Shown here in pieces: positions 46,248 through 55,249 of a stretch of DNA of 64,000 nt. Origin of the DNA: Cryobacterium sp. Y29 (GTDB taxonomy: Bacteria > Actinomycetota > Actinomycetes > Actinomycetales > Microbacteriaceae). Below the pieces are notes generated by a model. It worked only from the letters and a program-made list of their open reading frames with translations, was not told the origin of the DNA and made no database searches. Both the position numbers and the translations under genes were made by a program. Numbering within the stretch: position 1 is the first letter of the stretch; each line of letters opens with the position of its first letter. The stretch is taken from assembly GCF_002929825.1 (NCBI RefSeq), contig NZ_PJJN01000029.1:59847-123846 (forward strand). The letters run 5' to 3'.

Positions 46248-47360
46248 TTACTTGTGCAGGGCGTCGCGCAGCGACACGCGGGCGCCCATGCGCAGCAGCG
46301 CGTTGGAGTAGATGCGCGACCCGATCAAAATCACCACCATTGTCGACAGTGCCAGCACGACCAAGGAGAGCACGGGTTCCCACCATTCGGCCTGGCCGAG
46401 GAAGATGCGCACCGGCATCCCGACCGGCGCCGAGAACGGCACATACGACATGATTGCCAGCACGAGCGGGTTGTCGTTGAAGAAGACCACCATGAAATAA
46501 GGAATCATGACGAGGAACAGCACGGGCGAGGTCGCTGAGCCCACGTCTTCCTGCCGGGACACCATCGACGCCGTTGCCGCGTAGAGCGCGGCGAGCAACA
46601 CGAATCCGAAGGCGAAGAACACGGCGAACCAGATGATGGCCGGGCCGACGTCAGCCAGGAGCAGCCGTTGCCCGGTCACCGCCAGGCCGATTGACACTAG
46701 CAGGCCGATGGATACGATCTGTCCGAACGCCATCAAGCTGTTGCCGAGCACTTTGCCGGCCAGCAGCGCCCGCACCGAGATGGTCGACATGAGGATCTCG
46801 ACGATGCGGGTCTGCTTCTCTTCGACCACACTCTGGGCGATGGTGGCGCCAAAGGTGGTCGCCGACATGAGAAAGATGATGCCAAAGCCGATGGCAACGA
46901 GGTAGGCGAGAAAACCGTTTTGCGAGGCCGGCTGGAGAATTTTCACATCGGGGCTCACGCTGAGCGTGCCGAGAACATCGAGCGGCGCCGAATCCAGGGC
47001 GATCACCGTGATGCCGAGCAGCGAATCGGCGCTGTCCGAGGGCACTACGGCCGCGTCGACGGTGCCGTCGCGCACGAGCGCTTCGGCGCCTGTGACAGTG
47101 TCGGATTCGACGATATCGAAGGCGTTGGTTTGTTCGACGACGCTGGTGGCCGTGCCGACCACGGCCACCTTGGCGAGGCTTTCATTCTGGCTGGCCAGAC
47201 TGCCGACGATGACCGATGCCACGGAGATGAGCAGCAGAATGCCGGTCGCGATGAGAAAGGATTTGCTGCGGAGGCGTGCCGTGATCTCGCGGTTGGAAAC
47301 CAGCCAGACGCTCTGGGCGAAGGTGGGCGCGGTGTGCAGCGGACGTGTCACGTTGCTCAT
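46248..47360 (-). CDS. ABC-2 type exporter permease
   Basis: The 370-residue membrane protein has an N-terminal helix after REITARLRSKSFLIATG, a large extracytoplasmic domain (about 60-160) and six further helices, as in NatB/ABC-2 family 3 permeases. GATIAQSVVEEKQTRIVEILMSTISVRALLAGKVLGNSL near residues 168-206 is the family's coupling segment. Its ATG overlaps the ATPase stop by four bases. Probably exports Na+, an antibiotic or a lipid; unknown. Confidence 0.85.
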   Translation of the reverse strand: MSNVTRPLHTAPTFAQSVWLVSNREITARLRSKSFLIATGILLLISVASVIVGSLASQNESLAKVAVVGTATSVVEQTNAFDIVESDTVTGAEALVRDGTVDAAVVPSDSADSLLGITVIALDSAPLDVLGTLSVSPDVKILQPASQNGFLAYLVAIGFGIIFLMSATTFGATIAQSVVEEKQTRIVEILMSTISVRALLAGKVLGNSLMAFGQIVSIGLLVSIGLAVTGQRLLLADVGPAIIWFAVFFAFGFVLLAALYAATASMVSRQEDVGSATSPVLFLVMIPYFMVVFFNDNPLVLAIMSYVPFSAPVGMPVRIFLGQAEWWEPVLSLVVLALSTMVVILIGSRIYSNALLRMGARVSLRDALHK

Positions 47361-48241
47361 GCGATGACTTCCTTGAAGATGGTGGCGAGCGAAGGTCGCT
47401 GCTGGCTGAAGGTGTGTACCGCTCCGAGCGCGATCGCACGGTGCAGAACGGCTTGGCTGGCGGCATCCGTTTCGCTTTCGAAGACGGCGAAGTCGCCGTC
47501 GCAGTCGATGACGGTGATGCCGGGTTGCGAGCGGATCCAGCCGGTGTTGCCCGCGGTGCGAATCTCGAAGCGAGGGCTGCTGTGCTGCTCGCGCAGGGCC
47601 TCGCGGGAGCCGTTCGCGCGAATCTCGCCGTCGGCGATGATGACGAGGTCGTCGCAGAGCCTCTCGACGATATCGAGCTGGTGTGAGGAGAACAGCACGG
47701 GCGCGCCCTGCGCGGCGTAGCCGGTGAGCACGCTCATCACCACTTCCACCGCGAGGGGGTCGAGGCCGGAGAACGGTTCGTCGAGTACGAGAAACTCGGG
47801 GTCGTGCACGAGAGCAGCGGCGATCTGGGCGCGCTGCTGGTTGCCGAGTGAGAGTGATTCGACGGTGTCGCCGGCGCGTTCGGTGAGGTCGAGGCGCTCC
47901 AGCAGATCGTCGGTATTGCGCCGGGCGGATGCTGGTGCCAGCCCGTGCAAGCGCGCCAGGTACACCAGCTGTTCGGCGACCTTCATCTTCGGGTAGAGGC
48001 CGCGCTCTTCGGGCATGTACCCGAACCGGCGGCGGTCGCTCGCCGTCACCGGCACTCCGTCGATGAGTACGGTGCCCGAGTCCGGCGACAGCACGCCGAG
48101 AATGATGCGCATAGTGGTGGTCTTACCGGCGCCGTTCGCGCCGACAAAGCCGGTCATGCGGCCGTCCCCGACCGTGAAACTCACGTCGGTGAGCACCGCT
48201 CTTGTGCCATAGCGCTTGGTGACTCCCCTGATGTCGAGCAT
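47357..48241 (-). CDS. ABC exporter ATP-binding protein
   Basis: The 294-residue ATPase has Walker A GANGAGKTT near residues 35-43, signature LSLGNQQR near 129-136, Walker B FLVLDEPF near 149-156 and the switch His in SSHQLD. The C-terminal extension (after 210) is typical of NatA-like ATPases. The ATG at 48241 (MLDIRGVTKRYG) is the natural start. It forms an exporter with the following permease. Confidence 0.9.
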   Translation of the reverse strand: MLDIRGVTKRYGTRAVLTDVSFTVGDGRMTGFVGANGAGKTTTMRIILGVLSPDSGTVLIDGVPVTASDRRRFGYMPEERGLYPKMKVAEQLVYLARLHGLAPASARRNTDDLLERLDLTERAGDTVESLSLGNQQRAQIAAALVHDPEFLVLDEPFSGLDPLAVEVVMSVLTGYAAQGAPVLFSSHQLDIVERLCDDLVIIADGEIRANGSREALREQHSSPRFEIRTAGNTGWIRSQPGITVIDCDGDFAVFESETDAASQAVLHRAIALGAVHTFSQQRPSLATIFKEVIA

Positions 48242-48352
48242 TCGCGCCCTTTCGTTGTGCGTGTCTTCACGGTAGCGCGGACCGGAGGGAGCCGGGCTCT
48301 GCCGACGAGGGGCGAGCCGCAAGGTGCGACGGTGCCGGCGGGCGAGTATGTA

Positions 48353-49021
48353 TCAGGTTGCGGGAACCTTTCGAGCCAGCACAACCCGGCTGGCATTGAC
48401 GGATGCCGCCGCCTCATTCCACAGACTCGTCACGCCGGTAGCCAGCTCTATTTCCAGGCCGTCCAGGGAACGTACGATGAAAATCACTGCCGCGGCGGTG
48501 TCGCCGGCTTTCTCGAATCCCGCCGCGACCGCGCGCACCCACGTTTCGGCCGCGGACTTCGCCGCCGCATAATTCGCGCCGCCGGTGGAGGGCTGGTCGA
48601 CCGACACGCTCGACACGATCGCGAGCCGCCCGGCCGAAGAGGCCAGCAGATCGGCGTTGAACGCCCGGGTGGTGTTTCGCAGCGTGGTGACCACGTGCGA
48701 GTGCAGAAAAGCCCAGTCTTCGTCGCTCTGGCCGGCCAGGCCGCCGCCGCCGCGCCAGCCGCCGACCAGGTGGATGAGCCCGTCAATGGGCGAGAGCTGA
48801 GCCGCCAAAGCGGTCACAGCGGCAAAATCCGTCAGGTCGCATTCGTAGAGCGCCGCCTCCGGTGCCACGGCCAGCACCGACTGGAGGCGTTTGAGATTAG
48901 AGCCGACGGCGACGACGCGCGCGCCCGCCTCCGCTAGTGAAGCGGCGACGGCCAGACCGGCCGTGCTGGTCGCCCCGGCGATCAGCACGGTGCGGCCAGT
49001 GACGGCCGGACGGGCACCCAT
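48353..49021 (-). CDS. short-chain dehydrogenase/reductase
   Basis: The 222-residue Rossmann protein has the cofactor motif LIAGATSTAGLAVAASL near residues 13-29 (a variant of TGxxxGxG), CDLTDFAAVT near 60, and the active-site YAAAK near 150, with SSVS before it. Its ATG shares one base with the TAA of the DUF6421 gene (TAATG), so the two are probably translated together. Substrate unknown. Confidence 0.85.
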   Translation of the reverse strand: MGARPAVTGRTVLIAGATSTAGLAVAASLAEAGARVVAVGSNLKRLQSVLAVAPEAALYECDLTDFAAVTALAAQLSPIDGLIHLVGGWRGGGGLAGQSDEDWAFLHSHVVTTLRNTTRAFNADLLASSAGRLAIVSSVSVDQPSTGGANYAAAKSAAETWVRAVAAGFEKAGDTAAAVIFIVRSLDGLEIELATGVTSLWNEAAASVNASRVVLARKVPAT

Positions 49022-50427
49022 TAGTCGACCGCGCTGCCGGTGATACCGGCCGTGGACTCGATGACCGTGCGCATCTTCTTCTCGAGCGCCTCGAAGAACA
49101 TCGACAGCGGAAATTCGTCGTCAAGAACCTGGTCGGTGTAGCCCTTGGGCGCCCCGGCGAGCACCTCGAGCGGCAGCCCGCGGGCCCAGGTCGAGGCCGG
49201 ATTCGGCGTGAGGGTCTTCGAGATCATCTCGTAGGCCGCGAGCCAGTGCGCCTTCTTCGGCCGGTCGATCGACGCCCAGTACAGCTCGTCAATCTGCGCT
49301 CCGAGCGCGATGACCACGTCGGGCACGGCCTCCCAGTCGAAGGTGAGCCGGGTGTCGGTCCAGTGCAGCACGCCGTGCTGGTGCATCCAGGCGAACAACA
49401 GCTGACCGCTGAGGCCGTCATAGTTACGCACCCGGTTGCCGGTGATTGCGAACCGAAAGATGCGGTCGAAGATGACCGCGTACTGCACCAGTTTCGCGTG
49501 CCGACGAGCCTCGGGGCTCGCCAGCTCACTGCGCTCGATCGTGACCGATTCGCGAAAAGCGGTCAGGTCGCAGCGTAATTCCTCGAGCGAGTAGAGAAAG
49601 AACGGCATGCGTTGCTTGATCATGAACGGGTCGAACGGCAGATCCCCGCGCATGTGCGTGCGGTCGTGGATGAGGTCCCACATCACGAAGGTTTCTTCAG
49701 TGAGATGCTGGTCGCCCAGTAGTAGGGCCGCATCGGCGGGCAGCTCGAGCCGCGTGATCTCGGCGGCCGCGCGCACGACCCGGCGAAAACGGGCGGCTTC
49801 GCGGTCGGCGAAGATCGCCCCCCAGGTGAACGTGGGAATCTCGCGCATCGCGACCGTCTCGGGAAACAACACGGCCGAGTTGGTGTCGTAGCCAGGGGTG
49901 AAATCGAGAAAACGAATCGGCACGAACAGCTTGTTCGTGTAGCCGGCTTCGAGCTCGCCGATGAATTCCGGCCAGATGACCTCGATCAGCACGGCTTCGA
50001 CCAGGCGATTGGCGCTGCCGTTTTGCGTGTACATCGGGAACACCACGAGGTGACGCAGTCCGTTTACGCGGTGTTGCTGCGGCTGGAAGGCCAGCAGGGA
50101 GTCGTAGAAGTCGGGTACACCGAACCCGTCTGACGTCCAGCGATCGAAGTCCACAACCAGAGCGGCCAGATACGCGGCGTCGTGCGCAAAGTGCGGGGCG
50201 AGGTCGGTGACGGCCATGGTGATGCGCGCAACGGATGCCGCGGCATCCGCGTGCCGGCCCGCGTCGGTAATCGACCCGTCTTGCGACTGCACAGCCTGCA
50301 GCGAGGTCGCCGCTGCCTTGAGGCTGAGCCAGGAGGGGTGTTGCGCGAGGTTGCCGCCGTCTTCGAGAACCTCGGGCTCTCCGACCAGAGCGTTAGCTAC
50401 GTGTGTTTTTTCAACAGATATCGACAT
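49021..50427 (-). CDS. DUF6421 family protein
   Basis: The 468-residue soluble protein contains HLTEETFVMWDLIHDRTHMRGDLPFDPF near residues 224-252, with closely spaced His, Asp and Glu suggestive of a metal site, and FAWMHQHGVLHWTD near 347. From memory, proteins of this length and pattern in Microbacteriaceae are classed as DUF6421. The ATG at 50427 follows GGAGG; earlier in-frame sequence is not protein-like. The one-base overlap with the SDR gene suggests a joint role. Function is unknown. Confidence 0.78.
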   Translation of the reverse strand: MSISVEKTHVANALVGEPEVLEDGGNLAQHPSWLSLKAAATSLQAVQSQDGSITDAGRHADAAASVARITMAVTDLAPHFAHDAAYLAALVVDFDRWTSDGFGVPDFYDSLLAFQPQQHRVNGLRHLVVFPMYTQNGSANRLVEAVLIEVIWPEFIGELEAGYTNKLFVPIRFLDFTPGYDTNSAVLFPETVAMREIPTFTWGAIFADREAARFRRVVRAAAEITRLELPADAALLLGDQHLTEETFVMWDLIHDRTHMRGDLPFDPFMIKQRMPFFLYSLEELRCDLTAFRESVTIERSELASPEARRHAKLVQYAVIFDRIFRFAITGNRVRNYDGLSGQLLFAWMHQHGVLHWTDTRLTFDWEAVPDVVIALGAQIDELYWASIDRPKKAHWLAAYEMISKTLTPNPASTWARGLPLEVLAGAPKGYTDQVLDDEFPLSMFFEALEKKMRTVIESTAGITGSAVD

Positions 50428-50742
50428 GGGAACCTCCGATTCGAATGAGTGTCGCGGTTGCAACGGGCGTGCCACTTCAGAATATCGGGCGATGCCCGGC
50501 GTTTTCTTGCGATTTCTCGCAACGAATCGTCGCTTGAGGGGCGCAGTGGCGCTCGAATTGATCGCGGCCCATCGAATGGCGAGCCGAGACACGACGACGC
50601 TATTCGATTGTGACCAGCTATCAGGGCAACGGGTCAGTTTCCGAGCGTGCTCACCAGCACATTTGAGCGGGCAAGGTTTTTACAAGGCCGCCACTTCATT
50701 CTTATCTGCGACCTCACATCGATGCACCGCTCTGGAGTGATC
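50428..50742. other. intergenic region between DUF6421 and multicopper oxidase genes
   Basis: This 315-base divergent gap holds no supported gene. TTGCGA-TTTC-TCGCAA at 50507-50522 is a perfect six-base palindrome, and CGGGC-GAT-GCCCG lies just before it. Either could be an operator. No CsoR- or CueR-type site is recognised. Confidence 0.4.
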
Positions 50743-52419
50743 ATGACTACACGTAGGGAAGTACTGCAGTTGGGCGCAGTGGGCGCCGTCGGTGCGATGA
50801 GCGCCGTCGGCATGGCGAAGATGGCAGACCCGGTCCCTGGCGTGCTGGCGCCAGCAAATACTCCGGTCCCGTATCGGGGTGTATTCCGTCGCCCGCCCGA
50901 GCTGGTGCCGTACGCCACGGGCTTCGATGAGGGTGACCCGGCTCGGCCATTCGCCAAATTCGCCCTCACTGAGAAGGTAGGACAGGCCCAGATCCTTCCG
51001 GGGCTCTCCACCACCTTGGCAGGGTACAACGGAGTTTTTCCCGGCCCGACCATTCGAGTGCGGCAGGGAACCCGATCCGAGATACGCATCCGCAACGCTT
51101 TGCCGGCTACGGGGCTCCTACACCCGGCGGCGTTCAACACCGTCACCCACCTGCACGGCTCAGCGTCGTTGCCCCAGTACGACGGCTATGCCAACGACTT
51201 CACTGCTCCGGGCAAAGTCAAGAACTACCAGTACCCCAACTGGCAGTCCGCGCGCACGCTCTGGTACCACGACCACGACCACCTGGTCACGAGCCAGAAC
51301 GTGTATTCCGGGCTCGCGGGTTTCTACCCGATGTCGGACCAGTACGAGCAGGCGCAGCTGCCTCAGGGCGAGTTCGACGTGCCGCTGATGATTTCGGACG
51401 CAACGTTCAATGCCGACGGCTCTTTAGGATTCAACGACAATGGCCACGCGGGTTTGTGGGGTGACGTGATCATGGTCAATGGGGTGCCGTGGCCGACAAT
51501 GAAGGTCAAGCCGCGCATCTATCGCTTCCGCGTGCTCGTGGCCTCGATCACACGCTCCTATCGACCCACACTGTCCACCGGTGACCCGTTCTACATCGTC
51601 GGCACAGACGGCGGCATGACGCCCAAGGTGGAAACGGTGCGGTCCTGGCGGCAGGGCACGGCGGAGCGCTACGAGATCCTGATCGACTTTCGCAAGTACA
51701 AGGTCGGCCAGATGATCGAGATGCGCAATCTGAGTAACAAGAACAACGTCAACTTCGCCAACACGGACAAGATCATGCGGTTCCAGGTGGTGGCCGACTC
51801 AGGTTCCACGGCCGGATCGATCTCCGCCATCCCGACCACTCTCGACGACGGCGGCTCGCCAAACCCCGAGCTCGGCGGCCTTGACGTGATGAAGCTGACC
51901 CCGGACATGGCGGTGGCGAAGCGGATACTTCGGGTGAAGCGCCAGAACGGAGAGTGGACAGTCAACGATGAGACCTGGGAGGACGTGGAGGCCTCCGGGT
52001 TCTCCCGGTGCTTTGCCAGCACTCAGCCATACTCCGTTGAGCAGTGGACCATCACTAACGAGTCTGGAGGTTGGTTTCACCCACTACACATTCACCTGAT
52101 CGACGGCAAGATCATTGCCCGAAACACCAACGGCGGCAAGCCGTTCCCTTGGGAAGGTGGGCCGAAAGACGTCTTCTACGCGGGAGAGAACGAATCCGTA
52201 ACCGTGCTGATGCAGTTCAACACCGGTGCGCACACTGGCGGGCGGTACATGGTGCACTGCCACAACCTGGTGCACGAAGATCACGACATGATGGTGCAGT
52301 TCTCGGTGGGCGACTGGCGAAACAACGACCCGGTCAGCTCGGACTATCCGGTCGTGGACACCACCCCCATGACTTCGTATCCGCCGGTGTACCGGCCGGG
52401 GTTTGCAGCGGGAACCTGA
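50743..52419 (+). CDS. Tat-exported multicopper oxidase (CotA/bilirubin-oxidase-like)
   Basis: The enzyme oxidises phenols, bilirubin-like compounds or metal ions using O2. The 558-residue protein starts with a twin-arginine signal (TTRREVLQLGAVGAVGAMSAVG). Copper ligands are HLHG near residue 134, WYHDHDH near 175, HPLHIHL near 446 and HCHNLVHEDHDMM near 504-516, including the type 1 Cys and likely axial Met. The ATG at 50743 has GGAG seven bases upstream and places the RR motif correctly. It is followed one base later by a lipoprotein gene. Confidence 0.92.
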   Translation: MTTRREVLQLGAVGAVGAMSAVGMAKMADPVPGVLAPANTPVPYRGVFRRPPELVPYATGFDEGDPARPFAKFALTEKVGQAQILPGLSTTLAGYNGVFPGPTIRVRQGTRSEIRIRNALPATGLLHPAAFNTVTHLHGSASLPQYDGYANDFTAPGKVKNYQYPNWQSARTLWYHDHDHLVTSQNVYSGLAGFYPMSDQYEQAQLPQGEFDVPLMISDATFNADGSLGFNDNGHAGLWGDVIMVNGVPWPTMKVKPRIYRFRVLVASITRSYRPTLSTGDPFYIVGTDGGMTPKVETVRSWRQGTAERYEILIDFRKYKVGQMIEMRNLSNKNNVNFANTDKIMRFQVVADSGSTAGSISAIPTTLDDGGSPNPELGGLDVMKLTPDMAVAKRILRVKRQNGEWTVNDETWEDVEASGFSRCFASTQPYSVEQWTITNESGGWFHPLHIHLIDGKIIARNTNGGKPFPWEGGPKDVFYAGENESVTVLMQFNTGAHTGGRYMVHCHNLVHEDHDMMVQFSVGDWRNNDPVSSDYPVVDTTPMTSYPPVYRPGFAAGT

Positions 52420-52420
52420 G

Positions 52421-53290
52421 ATGAACAGCGCCACCAGAATGGTCACGGCGGTACTCATCGCGTTCGCACTGAGCGGATGCACCGCCGTGGCTACGCCCCT
52501 GGCCGGCACTCCCGTCTCGACCGGATTGGTCGGCTCCGCTGAGAGGGGTACCGATGCGGGCAACGACCGACCTATCGTGACCTACGACGGGCTGATGGTT
52601 CGACGTCGGGTAGTGATCGCAATCCACTCGACTCCCGACGCCGATGTGACCGCGCTCCGCGCGGTGCTGGACAAAGCGGCGGACCAGAGCCAGGCGAACC
52701 TGTCGGATATCTCCCCGGACGTGCTCGACCCCGCCTCGCTCGAGCACTTCGTGCCGGAGTTGATCGTGGTTCTGCCGGCGGGGGGTACCGTTGCCGAAGC
52801 TGGGGAACTGGTCGATCGTGCCTACTTCCAAGACCCAGCGGTTTCCGGGGTGGACCACTACCACGTCGCCGAGGTCCTGGTGCACGATCTTCGGTTCGCG
52901 GTTCGAACGACCAGCCCTGCCGCACTGGAGGAGGCCATTGCCAGGGAGGGCATCTTGTCGGACGCGCTCGGCAATTACTCAACCACCCTGCGCACCGGTG
53001 AGTTCGACGTTACCTACACCGGCCCGCTGCTGAGCGATGAACTGATAAATTCGGTGCAAAACGGCATGGCACGCGCGGCGCACACCAAGCCGGAAGCAGT
53101 CACCGTTTCCTCCCGCTCGACTGCCGGGGTTGGCGTGGACATGGCAAACGAGCCGGCACCTTCGCCCGGAGCCACCGAAGGTCCTTCGGATCATAGCCAC
53201 GACGCCGCGGATGATGACGTGCACGATGACGTGCACGACCCCGCGCACGACATCAACGACGCTCCGGATGACAGCGACGGAGGACGGTAG
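52421..53290 (+). CDS. lipoprotein with His/Asp-rich C-terminal tail
   Basis: The 289-residue product has a lipoprotein signal ending in LSGC (Cys at about residue 19). Its mature part is mixed alpha/beta with no family I recognise. The last 40 residues are rich in His and Asp (SDHSHDAADDDVHDDVHDP), a likely metal-binding tail. It starts one base after the multicopper oxidase stop, so the two are probably an operon acting outside the membrane. A copper- or manganese-supplying role is inference. Confidence 0.75.
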   Translation: MNSATRMVTAVLIAFALSGCTAVATPLAGTPVSTGLVGSAERGTDAGNDRPIVTYDGLMVRRRVVIAIHSTPDADVTALRAVLDKAADQSQANLSDISPDVLDPASLEHFVPELIVVLPAGGTVAEAGELVDRAYFQDPAVSGVDHYHVAEVLVHDLRFAVRTTSPAALEEAIAREGILSDALGNYSTTLRTGEFDVTYTGPLLSDELINSVQNGMARAAHTKPEAVTVSSRSTAGVGVDMANEPAPSPGATEGPSDHSHDAADDDVHDDVHDPAHDINDAPDDSDGGR

Positions 53291-53525
53291 TGGCGGCTCT
53301 GGCAACGGAAGCGGACGCAACGTCGCCTAGTGTCGGTTAACGCCGAAATGCACCAGAGCGGGCTATCGACTCAGACGAGGCGGTAGCTCGTTCTGCGTTC
53401 CGGCTTGGGGCGCGCTGTCCCGCGCGGGGTTTACAGAACTCCCACATAGACAATCGCCTTCCCGACTGGACAGACCATTGTGAATGCCCACGCTCGGATG
53501 GCCGCTCGGATGGCCGCTTGGACGT

Positions 53526-53966
53526 TCAGGAACCGGAGAGCACGACGCCGCTGGTGACGTGCACTGGAATCTTTTCCAATGGCGAGGGCGCGGGGCCATC
53601 GAGTACTTCGCCGGTGGCCGTGTTGAAGCGTGACTGATGGCACGGGCAATCGAATTCGCCCTTCCCGGGTTTGACGACACAGCCCTGGTGCGTGCAGATG
53701 GCGCTAAAGGCAATGACGCTGCCCTCTTTCGGCTGGGAAACCAGGATCGGTTTCCCATCCAGGGTGGCTGAAATGGAGCCGCCGACCGGGATATCGGCAA
53801 GTTTGGCGACCTCTTGGGGCGCACTCCCGCCCGCGGGCGTCGCCGTCGGGCTGCCAGCATCCACTCCGGCGGAGGCGTCGGTCGAGCAACCGGCAAGCGC
53901 AGCAGCGGTACCCGCGCTTCCGATCAAAATAACGGCGCGGCGGGAGAGATCGGTGGCCGGTGTCAT
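53526..53966 (-). CDS. Rieske [2Fe-2S] lipoprotein
   Basis: The 146-residue protein carries the Rieske motifs CTHQGC near residues 90-95 and CPCHQSRF near 107-114 (C-x-H and C-x2-H cluster ligands). The N-terminus SRRAVILIGSAGTAAALAGC combines a twin-arginine with a lipobox Cys near 26, so the folded cluster protein is probably exported by Tat and lipid-anchored. GAGGA lies before the ATG at 53966. The Ser/Thr/Pro-rich stretch after the Cys is a linker. It is convergent with the oxidase-lipoprotein pair; electron-transfer partner unknown. Confidence 0.9.
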   Translation of the reverse strand: MTPATDLSRRAVILIGSAGTAAALAGCSTDASAGVDAGSPTATPAGGSAPQEVAKLADIPVGGSISATLDGKPILVSQPKEGSVIAFSAICTHQGCVVKPGKGEFDCPCHQSRFNTATGEVLDGPAPSPLEKIPVHVTSGVVLSGS

Positions 53967-54219
53967 GGTCGTCCTCGAATTCGGCATAGTGATGAGATGA
54001 AGAATGCTCGATAAAGCAACAAGGTGGATCATATAGCCGGTACCGGCAGTATTACCCGGAGTTGCCCAAACATGGCTTGCTTCTGCTCCACGGCTTGCTT
54101 CTGCTTGGCGGTGGAGCAGCCGGAGCAAACCGTATCCTTCGCTCCGCGTCGCGCGCCGGTCTGGTCGCCCCCGCGTTGGCGACCGCAGTGACCGGGGGCT
54201 GACCGAGGTGCGCGGCGGC

Positions 54220-55113
54220 CTACTCGCCGATCAGCCGTAGTCCGTTGTACCAGCAGACGGCGCGCAGCCAGTCGTCGTCGAGTCGCGGCTCCCGGTCGCG
54301 CAGGCGTTCGAGCGACTCCAGCTGGTGCGCATACGGGTATGGGATGTTGGGAAAATCGCTGCCGAGCACCACGCGGTCGGGCAGGTCCGCCAGTCGCGAC
54401 AGCAAGGCGGGGTCGAACGGTGCGAGCCGCTCGAAGAACTCGGTGAACGCCATTGTGGTGTCGAGGTGCACCCAGGGATACTGTTCGGCGAGATCGAGAA
54501 ACTCCCCGTATTCCGGGGCGCCCAAATGGGCGACGACGGCCGTCAACAGCGGATGCCGCGCCAAGACCCCCGCAAGCTTGTCCGGACCGGTGATCCCCGG
54601 CCGCGACACCGGCCCGCTGCCGACATGGATCACGACCGGAATCCCGGCGTCTGCGAGCAACCCCCAGACCGGATCGAGCAGGGGTTCGCGCAGGTCGAAC
54701 GCGCCGATCTGCGCGTGAATCTTAAACACCCGCGCGCCTCGGTCGAGGGCGGATTGAACCTGCTCGAGCACGCCCTCTTCCGGGTAAAAAGTGGCACTTG
54801 GCACGCAATCGGCGTTTTCGGCGGCCAGACCGAGCGAGAAATCGGTCAGGGAAGCCGCCATGCCCGGTCGATGCGCATAGGACAGCGCGGTGAATCGGCG
54901 CACGCCCAGCCGGCGCATCGTCACCAGCCGCGACTGTTGATCGTCTCGGTACTGGATCGGCCACTCGTGACCGATCAATGGTTCGATCTCGTCGAAGTGG
55001 GCCCACACGCGCCGCAGCATCCGTTCGGGTAAAAAGTGGGTGTGCAGGTCGATTAGTCCGGGCAGGCCGAGGCGACGCCACCAGGCTGGGACATCTTGGT
55101 CGGTGAGCATCAT
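54220..55113 (-). CDS. amidohydrolase family protein
   Basis: The 297-residue TIM-barrel protein has the metal ligands HTHF near residue 24, a central His in VVIHVGSG near 163, VVAHLG near 194 and the Asp in VLGSDFPN near 250, as in the amidohydrolase 2 family (PF04909). An ATG pair at 55113/55110 starts the protein; the open frame continues to 55206 without protein-like sequence. Decarboxylase or hydrolase activity cannot be chosen. Confidence 0.85.
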   Translation of the reverse strand: MMLTDQDVPAWWRRLGLPGLIDLHTHFLPERMLRRVWAHFDEIEPLIGHEWPIQYRDDQQSRLVTMRRLGVRRFTALSYAHRPGMAASLTDFSLGLAAENADCVPSATFYPEEGVLEQVQSALDRGARVFKIHAQIGAFDLREPLLDPVWGLLADAGIPVVIHVGSGPVSRPGITGPDKLAGVLARHPLLTAVVAHLGAPEYGEFLDLAEQYPWVHLDTTMAFTEFFERLAPFDPALLSRLADLPDRVVLGSDFPNIPYPYAHQLESLERLRDREPRLDDDWLRAVCWYNGLRLIGE

Positions 55114-55249
55114 TTCATCCAGTCTGTCAGAACGCCTCATGACGAGCGGATGCCCGCGGCTATCTTCCCGCGCCACTCGATCTTTTTGGGCCTGGGGCAG
55201 AGGCATGCGACCGGCTCGATGCGGGACTCGCCCAACTCCTGGTGACCCG

